The notes: a model not told the origin generated them from the sequence alone. 64,000 nucleotides of DNA from an uncultured Rhodospirillales bacterium (GCA_903822185.1 CAIJOA010000014.1:124001-188000); one strand, 5' to 3'. Numbered from the stretch's first letter, positions 42,925 through 52,104 are shown. Numbers and translations are program-made.

Positions 42925-43953
42925 ATGAAAATTGGTTTGTTCGACCATGTCGATCAGAACGACCGCCCTCTGGCCCAACAATTCGACGAACGGCTGCAAT
43001 TCCTGGCTGCCGCCGACGAAGCCGGATTTTACAGCCTCCAGGTCGCCGAGCATCACGGCACCCCCCTCAATATGGTGCCGAACCCGGCGGTTTATCTCGC
43101 CGCCGCCGCCCGGGCCACCAAGCAAATCCGCCTCGGCGCGCTGGTTTTCCTGCTGCCGCTTTATTCGCCCCTGCGCCTGATCGAAGAAATCTGCATGCTG
43201 GACCATCTGAGCCACGGCCGGCTCGATGTCGGCGTCGGGCGCGGCGTCTCGCCGTTCGAGCTCAATTTCCACCGCGTCAATCACGACAAGTCGCGCGAGA
43301 TTTTCCAGGACGCCTATGACTGCATCATCAAGGGCCTGACCAACGACGTGCTGGATCACGACGGTCCGTTCTTCACCTACAATAAGGTGCCGATGGCGAT
43401 GAAGCCGTTGCAGCAGCCTTATCCGCCGATTTGGTACGCCTCGTCGGCCGAAACCGGCTCGCGCTGGTCGGGCGAGCGCGGTGTGCATTTCGGCACGCTC
43501 GGTTCGATGGAAACCGCGAAGAAGAATCTCGATACCTATCGCGCTTCCTATGTCGGCAAGCCGGCGCATCCGAAGCCGGAATTCCCCGGCGGCGTCGCCC
43601 TCTGCGTCAATCGTCAGCTCGTTGTCGCCGATACCATAGCCGAGGCGCGCAAGATTGCCGAGCCGGCGCATCATGAACATCACGAGAAGATCACCTGGCT
43701 GCTGAAGCGCAACGTCACCAGCATCAATTACTCGCAGCACATCATCGGCACCTTCGACGACGCGATCAAAGCCGGCTCGGTGATCATCGGCACGCCGGAA
43801 ACGGTCTATGCCGACATCAAAAAGCAGGTCGAGTTTCTGGGCGTCAACATGATGAATTTCGCCATGTTCTTTGGAAACATGTCGCTTGAAACAGCGCTGC
43901 GCTCGCAGCAGCTTTTTGCTAAGGAAGTGCTGCCGAAGCTCGCCGCCCTCTAG
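42925..43953 (+). CDS. LLM-class flavin-dependent oxidoreductase
   Basis: Bacterial-luciferase-like flavoenzyme, 342 aa, starting MKIGLFDHVDQNDRPL, with AEHHGTPLNMVPNPAVYLAAAARATKQIRLG (barrel strands 2-3), LDHLSHGRLDVGVGRGVSP and PPIWYASSAETG. It needs reduced FMN from a separate reductase. ATG 42925 is preferred over the ATG three codons earlier because AGAAGGGA is seven bases upstream. First of a plus-strand group with the RlpA-like and OYE genes (gaps 21 and 23 bases); divergent from the Rieske gene. Confidence 0.88.
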   Translation: MKIGLFDHVDQNDRPLAQQFDERLQFLAAADEAGFYSLQVAEHHGTPLNMVPNPAVYLAAAARATKQIRLGALVFLLPLYSPLRLIEEICMLDHLSHGRLDVGVGRGVSPFELNFHRVNHDKSREIFQDAYDCIIKGLTNDVLDHDGPFFTYNKVPMAMKPLQQPYPPIWYASSAETGSRWSGERGVHFGTLGSMETAKKNLDTYRASYVGKPAHPKPEFPGGVALCVNRQLVVADTIAEARKIAEPAHHEHHEKITWLLKRNVTSINYSQHIIGTFDDAIKAGSVIIGTPETVYADIKKQVEFLGVNMMNFAMFFGNMSLETALRSQQLFAKEVLPKLAAL

Positions 43954-43974
43954 GCGGCCAACCCAGGAGGCAGT

Positions 43975-44376
43975 TTGCGGCGTCTCACCGGACTGATCCT
44001 CTTTGCGGCTTTGCTGTTGCCCGCGTCGGCGCAGGCGGCGGTTCATCACAAGGCCAAGGCACATCATAGCGCCCCGTCCGACGCCAAACGCGGCGTGGCG
44101 GCGGTCTATGCCGGGCGGCTGGTCGGGCATCGTACGGCCAGCGGCGCCGTGCTGGACCGCGAGCATCTGACCACCGCGCATCGCCAACTGCCCTTCGGCA
44201 CCCGGCTGGAAGTGACCAATCGCAATAACGGACGCAAGGCTATCGTCACGGTCAACGATCGTGGTCCCTTCCGCCGGAATTTTGCGCTCGATCTGTCGCC
44301 GGCTGCTGCCGCCGCGCTGGGTATTGGCCGCAACGCTAGCGCGCCGGTAGAATACCGGATAGCCGCGAAACACTGA
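43975..44376 (+). CDS. RlpA-like septal ring lytic transglycosylase family protein (short form)
   Basis: Periplasmic double-psi beta-barrel protein, 133 aa: a signal peptide (1-20, SAQA), a His/Lys-rich linker and the barrel with HRTASGAVLDREHLTTAHRQLPFGTRLEV and VTVNDRGPF (Asp95 conserved). It would cleave naked glycan strands of peptidoglycan. It lacks the C-terminal SPOR domain of full-length RlpA. TTG start at 43975 with AGGAGG four bases upstream. Its place inside a group of catabolic flavoenzymes is odd. Confidence 0.85.
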   Translation: MRRLTGLILFAALLLPASAQAAVHHKAKAHHSAPSDAKRGVAAVYAGRLVGHRTASGAVLDREHLTTAHRQLPFGTRLEVTNRNNGRKAIVTVNDRGPFRRNFALDLSPAAAAALGIGRNASAPVEYRIAAKH

Positions 44377-44399
44377 CAACACGCGCGGCGGGAGCTGCG

Positions 44400-46103
44400 T
44401 TGAACATCCTTTTGACGCCGGCACGGATCGGGCCGGTCGAAATCAAAAATCGCATCGTCATGCCGCCCATGACGACGCGCGGGGCGGACGAAGAAGGCTT
44501 CGTCACCGACGACACCGTCGGCTATTACATGGCGCGTGTTCGTGGCGGCACCGGCCTCATCACGGTCGAAATGGCCTCGCCGGAACGCGCCGGACGGCAT
44601 CGCCGCCGCGAACTCGGCATCTATGACGACCGCTTCCTGCCGGGGCTACAGCGCCTTGTGCAGGCGATCCACGACGGCGGCGCCAAGGCCTCCATCCAGC
44701 TCGGTCATGGTGGTGGCCATACCCGGCGCGACATCTGCGGCGAGACGCCGGTCGCGCCCTCGGCGATCCCGCATCCGGTGTTCGAGACGACGTTCGAGAC
44801 GATCATTCCCGAAGCGATGACCAAGGTGAGGATCGATGAATGCGTCGCCGCCTTTGCCGAGGCTGCCGCGCGGGCGCAGCGCGCCGGTTTCGATTGCGTC
44901 GAAATCCATGGTGCGCATGGCTATCTCATTTCGCAATTCCTGACCCCGCTCGAGAATACGCGTACCGACGACTATGGCGGCTCGCTCGAAAACCGTGCCC
45001 GCTTCGGTATTGAGGTGCTGCGCGCGGTGAAAGCTGCGGTGCCGGGCATGGGCGTGATCTATCGTATCTCGGTCGATGATTACTTCCCCGAAGGCATGCC
45101 GTGGGAAGAAGGTCGCCAGGCCGCGATCTGGATGGCCGAAGCCGGAGCCGACGCGGTGCATATCGCCGCCGGGCATTATCGCTCGCTTCCCTCTGCAGCG
45201 CGGCAGATGCCGCCGATGACGTATCCTGATGCGACCTTCCTCGACTACGCGGCCAGCATCCGTAAGGCGGTGAAAGTCCCCGTGATCGCCGTCGGCCGTC
45301 TCGGCGATCCTGTCGTCGCGGCGATGGCTGTCGAGAGCGGCAAAGCAGATTTCATCGCGCTGGGCCGCACGTTGCTCGCCGAACCCGACTGGGTGACGAA
45401 GCTGTCGCGCGGCGAGGCGCAACGGCGGTGCCTTTCCTGCAACACGTGTGTCGATGAAATGCGTGCGGGTAATCGGCTCGGCTGTGTCGTCAACGGGAAG
45501 GCGGGTAAGGAAGTGCTCTTCTCGGATCGGCAGACACCGCAAGGCGAACGTATCGCCGTGATCGGTGCGGGGCCGGCGGGTCTTTCCTATGCGTCGCAAG
45601 TCGCCGATGGGAACAGCGTTACGGTGTTCGAGCGCGCGGCTGTCCCCGGCGGCGCTTTTCGTCTCGCCGGCAAAGCGCCGATGTTCCAGGCCGTCGAGGC
45701 CGACGAAGGATCGCTGATGCGCTTCATCGACAGTCTCGTGCGCGCAACGATGGCGAAGGGCGTGCGGTTCGTTTTTAACACCGACGTGCGCACGCAACCG
45801 GACGTGCTGCGTGACTTCGACCGGATCATCATCGCGACCGGCGCCGATTACCGTTTCGGACTAGGACCGCTAACGAAGCTATTCCTCGATAGCGGCATCG
45901 CCCGCTGGCCGGTGATCCGGCAAATCCTGTCACGCGATGCGCTGCGCGACTGGTTCTATTACCGCGCACGGCGCGGATCGGGTGGTACGTTTAAAATGCT
46001 GGCCCGTCCCGATCAAAAAGTCGTCGCAATCGGTGACGCGGTGAGCGCGGGCAAGAGCAAGGCTGCCATCGCCTCCGCTTTTGAAGCGGCGTACTTCTCC
46101 TAA
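44400..46103 (+). CDS. Old-yellow-enzyme/2,4-dienoyl-CoA reductase family FAD/FMN oxidoreductase
   Basis: Multidomain flavoprotein, 567 aa: N-terminal FMN TIM barrel (residues 1-~335, starting NILLTPARIGPVEIKNRIVMPPMTTRG and including FDCVEIHGAHGYLISQFL), a 4Fe-4S Cys cluster (CLSCNTC, then GC at about 341-357), and a C-terminal NAD/FAD domain beginning IAVIGAGPAGLSYASQ near 385. Family members reduce activated C=C bonds, such as 2,4-dienoyl-CoA or enones. TTG start at 44400 with GGGAG upstream. Third gene of the LLM-RlpA-OYE group. A family B repeat follows. Confidence 0.9.
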   Translation: MNILLTPARIGPVEIKNRIVMPPMTTRGADEEGFVTDDTVGYYMARVRGGTGLITVEMASPERAGRHRRRELGIYDDRFLPGLQRLVQAIHDGGAKASIQLGHGGGHTRRDICGETPVAPSAIPHPVFETTFETIIPEAMTKVRIDECVAAFAEAAARAQRAGFDCVEIHGAHGYLISQFLTPLENTRTDDYGGSLENRARFGIEVLRAVKAAVPGMGVIYRISVDDYFPEGMPWEEGRQAAIWMAEAGADAVHIAAGHYRSLPSAARQMPPMTYPDATFLDYAASIRKAVKVPVIAVGRLGDPVVAAMAVESGKADFIALGRTLLAEPDWVTKLSRGEAQRRCLSCNTCVDEMRAGNRLGCVVNGKAGKEVLFSDRQTPQGERIAVIGAGPAGLSYASQVADGNSVTVFERAAVPGGAFRLAGKAPMFQAVEADEGSLMRFIDSLVRATMAKGVRFVFNTDVRTQPDVLRDFDRIIIATGADYRFGLGPLTKLFLDSGIARWPVIRQILSRDALRDWFYYRARRGSGGTFKMLARPDQKVVAIGDAVSAGKSKAAIASAFEAAYFS

Positions 46104-46108
46104 ATCCT

Positions 46109-46175
46109 CGTCATTGCGAGCGAAGCGAAGCAATCCAGTGCGCGGACAGACTGGATTGCTTCGCTCGCAATGACG
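46109..46175. repeat. Intergenic palindromic repeat, family B, copy 2
   Basis: Compact version of the element at 35903-35981: cgtcattgcgagcgaagcg on the left, cgcttcgctcgcaatgacg-type arm on the right, with gaagcaatccagt / actggattgcttc inside. It separates the convergent OYE and FAD hydroxylase genes. Confidence 0.87.
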
Positions 46176-46181
46176 TAGAGG

Positions 46182-47384
46182 TTAAACTTCTTCGCCGGAA
46201 TCGTAATGCTTGCCGGTACTCTCCGCTGACGGCGGTGCGGTGCGCGTCACGTCGTGCGCAAACATCCAGTCGCGGCTGGCGCGCGGCTTCGGTGGGACGG
46301 ATTGATTGAGTTCGAACTGCTCACGTGCCTGCAGCTGCGCCCTTGTCGTGTGCGGCAGGCGTTCGGCTTCGTATTGCCGTAGGCCCTCGTGCATGTCGTC
46401 ACGCTCGGCAAGGCAGCGAGCCAGAGCATAGGCGTCCTCGATCGCCATCGCCGCGCCTTGCGCCAATGTCGGCGGCATCGGATGCGCCGCATCGCCGAGC
46501 AGCGTCACATGGCCGACATTCCATCGCGGCAACGGATCGCGATCGAACACGCCCCATTTGAACCATTGACGCGGATCGACCTGATGGAACATCGCCAGCA
46601 TGGTTTCGTGATAGCCCTGATAGGCAGCCAGAACTTCATCGAGACTGCTGGGGATCGTCCAGGATTCATCGGTCCATTGCGCGCCGACATGGCCGCAGAA
46701 GATATTGAAAATCTTGCCGCCCGAAATCGGATAGCAGACGACGCGTCCCATCGGGCCGAGCCAGTTCACCGCGTCGTCGGTGGTGAAGGTTTCGCCATTG
46801 CCGAAGCCGCGCTGCGTCACCTTTTCGACCGGCAAGGTCGCACGCCAGCATTCCATGCCGGTGTAACGCGGCGCTTCCGCCCCGAAGAGACTGGTCCGCA
46901 CCATCGAACGGACGCCGTCGCTGCCGATGACGATGTCGGCTTCGATCTCGCTGCCATCGGCAAAACGTGCGCTGCCTTTAGCATTCACGCCGAGGCATCG
47001 CTTGCCGAGATGAAGGCAGGACTCCGGGATCGCCCGGGCGATCAGATGCAGCATGTCGGCGCGATGAACGTTGTAATAAGGCGCGCCGAACTGGGCGATC
47101 ATGCCGTCGCGCATATTGCCGCGCGCCAGCGGCGTATTGTCTGTCCAGTTGAGTGTCAGGGCGTTGACCGGCTGCCCGCCGATCTTGCGAAGATCGTCTT
47201 CCATGCCGAGGGCGCGATAAACTTTGACCGCGTTCGGGCCAAGCTGAAGCCCGGCGCCGACCTCGGCGAGTTCCGGCGATTGCTCATGCACGGACACTTC
47301 GAAGCCGCGCTGGCGAAGCGCGATCGCGGCGGTGATGCCGCCGATGCCGCCGCCGATCAGCGCAATGCGTCGTGTTCGAGCCAT
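46182..47384 (-). CDS. FAD-dependent aromatic monooxygenase (salicylate/6-hydroxynicotinate hydroxylase-like)
   Basis: Class A flavoprotein hydroxylase, 400 aa. GGGIGG (11-16) binds FAD; VVIGSDGVRSMVRTSL is the DG motif and LLGDAAHPMPP the GD motif near 282. It would hydroxylate an aromatic acid using NAD(P)H and O2, as salicylate 1-hydroxylase, 3-hydroxybenzoate 6-hydroxylase or 6-hydroxynicotinate 3-monooxygenase do; which one cannot be told. Last gene of a tight five-gene group: only five bases separate it from the LLM gene upstream. Confidence 0.9.
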   Translation of the reverse strand: MARTRRIALIGGGIGGITAAIALRQRGFEVSVHEQSPELAEVGAGLQLGPNAVKVYRALGMEDDLRKIGGQPVNALTLNWTDNTPLARGNMRDGMIAQFGAPYYNVHRADMLHLIARAIPESCLHLGKRCLGVNAKGSARFADGSEIEADIVIGSDGVRSMVRTSLFGAEAPRYTGMECWRATLPVEKVTQRGFGNGETFTTDDAVNWLGPMGRVVCYPISGGKIFNIFCGHVGAQWTDESWTIPSSLDEVLAAYQGYHETMLAMFHQVDPRQWFKWGVFDRDPLPRWNVGHVTLLGDAAHPMPPTLAQGAAMAIEDAYALARCLAERDDMHEGLRQYEAERLPHTTRAQLQAREQFELNQSVPPKPRASRDWMFAHDVTRTAPPSAESTGKHYDSGEEV

Positions 47385-47389
47385 GAAGA

Positions 47390-48565
47390 TTACGCCGCCG
47401 GAGCGGCAGCCTTCGGCGCGTTCGCCGGCATACGGTCACGGAAGTGCGGCAGGATCTCTTGGGCGACGGCCTGGATGTTGGCCCGTGTCATATCGGCGGG
47501 CAAAGTCCCAAACTGTGTCTTGGTCAGGCTGGTGCCGAAACCGGCCATGTCCTGATATTCGGCCAGCTTCTCGCGCACGGTGTTGGGCGAGCCGATCATG
47601 ACGACGCCGAGTTTGATCAGGTCTTCCGCGGTCTGAATCTTGCCGGATGACTGGATTTTGGCGGCGGCGATCTTCTTGATCGATTCGACGCTGGAATAGC
47701 CGGGCGGCAACAGCATCTCGATCGGCATGCCGAGAAGCCGGTTGGCGTAGGCTTCGAGATGCGGCTTCGCTTCGCGCAGTGCCTTGGCGTCGGTCTCGGC
47801 GATATAGATCGAATTGGACCAGGCGAGTTGTTCGGGCGTCGCGGTATAGCCGTTCTTCTCGGCTTCTTCGCGATATTGCTGGAAGACGCGCGCGACCAGG
47901 GCAATCGGCGACAGTGTCTGGCAATAGGTGTAGCGCATCTTCGCCGCCCATTTGATCGTGCTGGTCGATCCTTGCGACGGAATCCAGATCGGCGGATGCG
48001 GCGCCTGATAGGGCCGTGGCCAGGGATTGGCGTAATTGATTTCGAAATGCCGGCCGGCGAAACGGAACGGCCCCGGCTGGGTCCATGCCTTGATGATGAT
48101 CTCGTGCGCCTCGTCGAACCGCGCTTGGCTATCGACGGGATTGATACCGGAGGAATGATATTCGGCGCCGATGCCCCGCACGAAGCCGGCGATGAATCGG
48201 CCGCGTGTCAGGTTATCGAGCATCGCATATTCCTCGGCGACCGCGAGCGGGTTCTGCACCAGCGGCAACGCCCGTCCGAGGATCGCGAGTTTTCCGTTCT
48301 TGATCGAACGGGCGAGAGCACCGGCCAGAATGCCCGGGGCGGGCATGATACCATAGGCATTCTGGTGGTGTTCGTTCAGCACCACGCCGTCGAAGCCGAG
48401 CGAGTCCGCATATTCGAGTTCATCAAGATAGCGGTGATACAGCTCGGCGCCCTTCTTGGGATCGTACTCGCTGTTCGAGAACGTCACCCAAGCCGTGCCG
48501 TTGCGGTGGATCGCATCGAGATCCGCATCGGCATAGGGCATGAGATGAAAGTTGAAGATTTTCAT
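47390..48565 (-). CDS. LLM-class flavin-dependent oxidoreductase
   Basis: Luciferase-like flavin monooxygenase, 391 aa, with LNEHHQNAYGIMPAPGILAGALAR, LDNLTRGRFIAGFVRGIGAEYHSSGINP and PHPPIWIPSQGSTS. It is similar in plan to the protein at 50118-51320 (shared LNEHHQ, YDP(K/V)KGAELY and PWPRPYQ/PHPPIW). Two LLM enzymes in one group suggests two flavin-dependent steps or a two-protein system; the flavin reductase is elsewhere, perhaps the protein at 26055. Ala-rich tail. Twenty-four bases after the M20 gene. Confidence 0.88.
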   Translation of the reverse strand: MKIFNFHLMPYADADLDAIHRNGTAWVTFSNSEYDPKKGAELYHRYLDELEYADSLGFDGVVLNEHHQNAYGIMPAPGILAGALARSIKNGKLAILGRALPLVQNPLAVAEEYAMLDNLTRGRFIAGFVRGIGAEYHSSGINPVDSQARFDEAHEIIIKAWTQPGPFRFAGRHFEINYANPWPRPYQAPHPPIWIPSQGSTSTIKWAAKMRYTYCQTLSPIALVARVFQQYREEAEKNGYTATPEQLAWSNSIYIAETDAKALREAKPHLEAYANRLLGMPIEMLLPPGYSSVESIKKIAAAKIQSSGKIQTAEDLIKLGVVMIGSPNTVREKLAEYQDMAGFGTSLTKTQFGTLPADMTRANIQAVAQEILPHFRDRMPANAPKAAAPAA

Positions 48566-48589
48566 CGGCGTGGTTGCTTTCGAGCGGCC

Positions 48590-50104
48590 TTACTGGAAGC
48601 GCGGAGTCTTGTGGAGATAATGCTTGCTCATCTCCGGCCGGTACTGCGCCATGATGTCCTTATCGAGGTCGGTGTCCGGCTTCGCATCCGGCGGCACTAG
48701 CGAGAAGTACGGCGATTCCTTCGTAGCTTGCTCGAATTCGTCATGCGCCGATTTCAGGACATCGGGCGAAGTCATGAAATCGAGGATGGTTGCGGCGAGG
48801 ACCTTGGCGCCGGCGACTTCGCCCTTATGGGCGATCGTGCTGGTCGGTGTCACGGCAGCCTGCCAGTTGTGATACTGGATGCCGGGGACGCTGGCCGGGA
48901 AGGTATAGACCACCGCCGGGACGACCCACGAGATATCGCCGCTATCGTTTGACGAGGTCGATTGCGGACGCGAACCGCCTTGTTGGGCGACGGTGTTGAG
49001 CCCGACCACCTTTACTTTTTCCGCGGCCTGGAAGTCGCGGGCGAATTTCTGTTCGTCGTCCGTCCATTTCGGCAGTCCGACCGCATCGATATTCTTTTGC
49101 ACGACACCGGCGAGGGCCTTGTTCGACAAGGCCGGCCATGCCGCCGCCTGATAGATGACGTCATGCGTCGTGCCGGCCATCAGGTCGGCGCCGTTCGCGA
49201 TATTCATCAGCTTGTCGTAGGTCGCCTTGGCATCGACCATGTTCGCGTCACGGACGAAGTACCAAATCTTCGTGTAGTCGGGGATGACGTTCGGCTGCAC
49301 ACCGCCGGCCATGATCGAGCGATGGATGCGATAGGTCGGCTTCAACTGTTGGCGCAGGAAGGCGACGCCGTTTTCCATCAGCTCCAACGCGTCAAGCGCG
49401 TTCTTGCCGTCCCAAGGATTGACCGCGCCGTGCGCCGTCTTGCCGTGGAAGACGATCTGCGTACCGATCGCGGCATAATTCTGCAGACCCCAACCGGTCG
49501 TAAGGTTGTCGCCGATATGAAGATAGATCGCGGCATCGACGTCCTTGAAATAGCCCGCCTTCACAATGAACGGACGGCTCGCGATTTCTTCTTCGGCAGG
49601 CCCGAAATTCACGGCGACGGTGCCGGGCAGATGGTATTTTTCCATCACCTGCTTCACCGCGAAGGCCGCGGCGGTTGCGACGCCGCCATGGGTGTTGTGG
49701 CCTTCCATATGGCCGGGCGCGCCGGGGATCAGCGGCTTGTGATCGAACTCAAGCGGGGTCTGCGAGCCGCCGGGCAGGGCGTCGATCTCGCTTTCGATGA
49801 CGATGTAGGGTTTGCCCGAGCCCCATTTGGCCCAGAAATTCGTCGGCATGCCAGCGCCGCCCAACTCGACTTGGAAACCGGCTGCTTCCATCGTGTCCTT
49901 CAAGAGCTTCGTGCTCTCGAATTCCTGCATGCCCATTTCGGCGAAATAATAGATCGAATCGCCGATGTCCCAGATCGCTTGGCTGTTCTTTTCGACGACG
50001 CCATAGGCCATCGTCTTTTGTTCGTCGTTTGCCGCGCGGGCCGTGGGCAGGAATACCAGCAACGCCGCTGCCGCGGCCGAAAGGCTCAACCAATTCTTCG
50101 TCAT
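48590..50104 (-). CDS. Exported M20-family amidohydrolase (AbgB-like)
   Basis: Zinc peptidase/amidohydrolase of the M20 family, 504 aa, with a Sec signal (1-24, TARA). The metal site is visible: HNTHGG with His136 and His139, then GPAEEE with the catalytic Glu171 and metal Glu172, and later metal His in the YHNW region. Related enzymes are AbgB (p-aminobenzoyl-glutamate) and indole-acetyl-amino-acid hydrolases, so it probably releases an aromatic acid or amine from an amide conjugate in the periplasm. ATG at 50104 has AAGGGGA upstream. The two flanking LLM genes are on the same strand. Confidence 0.88.
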   Translation of the reverse strand: MTKNWLSLSAAAAALLVFLPTARAANDEQKTMAYGVVEKNSQAIWDIGDSIYYFAEMGMQEFESTKLLKDTMEAAGFQVELGGAGMPTNFWAKWGSGKPYIVIESEIDALPGGSQTPLEFDHKPLIPGAPGHMEGHNTHGGVATAAAFAVKQVMEKYHLPGTVAVNFGPAEEEIASRPFIVKAGYFKDVDAAIYLHIGDNLTTGWGLQNYAAIGTQIVFHGKTAHGAVNPWDGKNALDALELMENGVAFLRQQLKPTYRIHRSIMAGGVQPNVIPDYTKIWYFVRDANMVDAKATYDKLMNIANGADLMAGTTHDVIYQAAAWPALSNKALAGVVQKNIDAVGLPKWTDDEQKFARDFQAAEKVKVVGLNTVAQQGGSRPQSTSSNDSGDISWVVPAVVYTFPASVPGIQYHNWQAAVTPTSTIAHKGEVAGAKVLAATILDFMTSPDVLKSAHDEFEQATKESPYFSLVPPDAKPDTDLDKDIMAQYRPEMSKHYLHKTPRFQ

Positions 50105-50117
50105 CAAAATCCCCTTG

Positions 50118-51320
50118 TTATTCACTTGCGGCGGCATCCGCCGCATCGCGCCGGCCTGAAATCGCATCGTCCGGAAATTCCTCTTTCAGCCGCGGATAGA
50201 CATGGCGGGCAAAGGACCGGATACCGGCGACCGTCTCCTCATGATCGAGGAAACCGGCCTGTCCCATCAACAGAAGATTTCCAAATCCGCCGACATGATG
50301 ATAGAAATTTTTTATCTGACCAAAGACCTGATCGGGCGTGCCGCAGAACATCGTGCCGTTCGCCATCGCGCCGTCGATCGTCGAATTCGCCCCGAAATTG
50401 CCGAATCCACCGCCCGCGGCGTCTCCCAGCATCATTTTCACGTTCGCCTCGATCGGGCTGTAGCCCGGCGGATTGCGGAACCAAGGTGAAATTTTGTTCG
50501 CGGTTACGTACCACAGCAGCTTCTCGGCCCCGGCCCGTGCTTTCGCCTCGGTATCGGCGACATAGACCATCGCCGCATAGGCAAGCCGGTTGACCGGCAC
50601 GTCGATACCCCTGCCGGCCTCGCGCCAGCCTTTGCGATAAGCGTCATAGATCGCTGGTGTGCCTTTGAAGCCGGTGAGGAATGTCGCCTGGATATAGCCA
50701 TGCGCGCCCACTTGCCCCGCGCCGCCAGGGCTCGTGGTGCTGACCCAGATCGGCGGGTGTGGGCTTTGATAGGGGCGCGGCCAGATATTGATGTTGCGGT
50801 GATGGAAGAACCGCCCTTCGAAACTGGTCGGACCATCATGGCCGGTCCAGGCCTGAACGATCATGTCCAGCGCTTCCCAGTGCCGCTCGTTCATGCGGAC
50901 AGGGTTGCTGTTCGCCGGCAGAAGTTCGGTCGGTACGCCGCGTACAAAGCCCGCTTCGAGACGGCCCTTCGACAGGACATCGATCATCGCCATCTCTTCG
51001 GCGACGCGCACCGGCTGGCGGCGGTTGGCGATCGGGTTGCCGAGGATCAGCAGTCGCGCCTTCGACGTTAGCCGCGCCAGTGCGGCCAGGACCAAAGGCG
51101 CCGTTGGATCGACGCAGGTCGCCGACTGATGATGCTCGTTGAGCATGATGTTGACGCCTTCTTCCTCGGCGATCTGCCATTCGGTGAGGAAGCGGTCGTA
51201 GAGTTCGGCGCCTTTGACCGGATCGTAGAGTCGGTTCGGCAAGGTCACGCGGATCGACTCATACTCGTCGGTCGGCGGGAGGAAAGGATAGGCGTTCTCG
51301 CTGAAATGCCAGGCGCGCAT
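50118..51320 (-). CDS. LLM-class flavin-dependent oxidoreductase
   Basis: Luciferase-like flavin monooxygenase, 400 aa: MLNEHHQSATCVDPTAPLVLAALAR, IDVLSKGRLEAGFVRGVPTELLPANSNP, WPRPYQSPHPPIWVSTTSPGG. Paralogous in plan to the neighbour at 47390-48565. Four bases after the alpha/beta hydrolase stop and 13 bases before the M20 start, so part of one transcript. Enzymes of this class can oxidatively open N-heterocyclic rings or cleave amide and C-S bonds (RutA, DszA), so ring opening of a nitrogen heterocycle is one option (inference). Confidence 0.88.
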   Translation of the reverse strand: MRAWHFSENAYPFLPPTDEYESIRVTLPNRLYDPVKGAELYDRFLTEWQIAEEEGVNIMLNEHHQSATCVDPTAPLVLAALARLTSKARLLILGNPIANRRQPVRVAEEMAMIDVLSKGRLEAGFVRGVPTELLPANSNPVRMNERHWEALDMIVQAWTGHDGPTSFEGRFFHHRNINIWPRPYQSPHPPIWVSTTSPGGAGQVGAHGYIQATFLTGFKGTPAIYDAYRKGWREAGRGIDVPVNRLAYAAMVYVADTEAKARAGAEKLLWYVTANKISPWFRNPPGYSPIEANVKMMLGDAAGGGFGNFGANSTIDGAMANGTMFCGTPDQVFGQIKNFYHHVGGFGNLLLMGQAGFLDHEETVAGIRSFARHVYPRLKEEFPDDAISGRRDAADAAASE

Positions 51321-51324
51321 GTTG

Positions 51325-52104
51325 TCAGGCTCCCCGGCCGAAGAAAGACGTGACCGCCGCGACGAAGGCCTCGGGCCGTTCGATATGCGGCAGATGACCC
51401 GCCTCGGGAATGGTCTCGATCAGCGCGCCCGGCACCAGCTGCGCATAGCGTTCGAGATAATCGGCGGTGACGAGGCCGTCGCTCGCGCCGCGCAGGAACA
51501 GCGTCGGCATGGTCAGGCAATGCAGCCGATGGCGCAGCTTCGGATTGTGCATGTAGGGTTCCCAAACCAGCAGCGACAGCGTCTCCGCGTTGCGGGCGAT
51601 GACGCGCATCTGTTCCTGCGACAGCTTCGACAGATCGACATGCGCCTTGACGGGATCATGGAACCGCATCCGGTTCATTGCTTCCTGGGAAACGGCGAAG
51701 ATGTCGGGAATGTCGAGCTCATCGCGGCGGCCGGTCTTCACGCCCTCGGGTCCGACCACGATAAGCTTGTCGATGCGGCGCATGATCTTGGTCGCTATCT
51801 CGGCTGCGATCCAGCCGCCGATCGAACAGCCGACGATGTGAACGCTTGGTAGGTCGAGCCGGTCGATCAACGCGACATAGACATGTGCGATATCGTCGAT
51901 CGCATCCATCCACTCGGGCAGGCTGGAATAACCGAAGCCCGGATGCGACGGCGCGATCACACGATAATGTTTGGCCAGCATGCCGACATAAGGGTCATCG
52001 GGCGAAAAGCCTTGACCGCTATGGAGAAGCAGGAGCGGCGGTCCTTCGCCGGCCTCGTGCAGTTCGAGATCGATATCGCCGATCTTGATCATGTCCCGCT
52101 TCAC
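51325..52104 (-). CDS. Alpha/beta hydrolase
   Basis: Alpha/beta-fold hydrolase, 259 aa. The nucleophile elbow is GCSIGG with Ser94; the acid is Asp209 (RGASDGLV) and the base His237 (PEAGHLPHIERPE). Such proteins cleave esters, lactones or carbon-carbon bonds of ring-fission products (MhpC/BphD-like). The start is taken as GTG 52104 with GGGAG eight bases upstream; ATG 52092 is the alternative. First gene of the five-gene group that ends in the FAD hydroxylase. Probably acts on a product of the LLM enzymes. Confidence 0.86.
   Translation of the reverse strand: MKRDMIKIGDIDLELHEAGEGPPLLLLHSGQGFSPDDPYVGMLAKHYRVIAPSHPGFGYSSLPEWMDAIDDIAHVYVALIDRLDLPSVHIVGCSIGGWIAAEIATKIMRRIDKLIVVGPEGVKTGRRDELDIPDIFAVSQEAMNRMRFHDPVKAHVDLSKLSQEQMRVIARNAETLSLLVWEPYMHNPKLRHRLHCLTMPTLFLRGASDGLVTADYLERYAQLVPGALIETIPEAGHLPHIERPEAFVAAVTSFFGRGA

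Noticed and set aside
42907-44424. 505-residue minus-strand frame over the LLM and RlpA genes
   Set aside because: Spans two clear plus-strand genes and has shadow composition.
48962-50593. 543-residue plus-strand frame over the M20 gene
   Set aside because: Antisense to the M20 gene and no recognisable domain.
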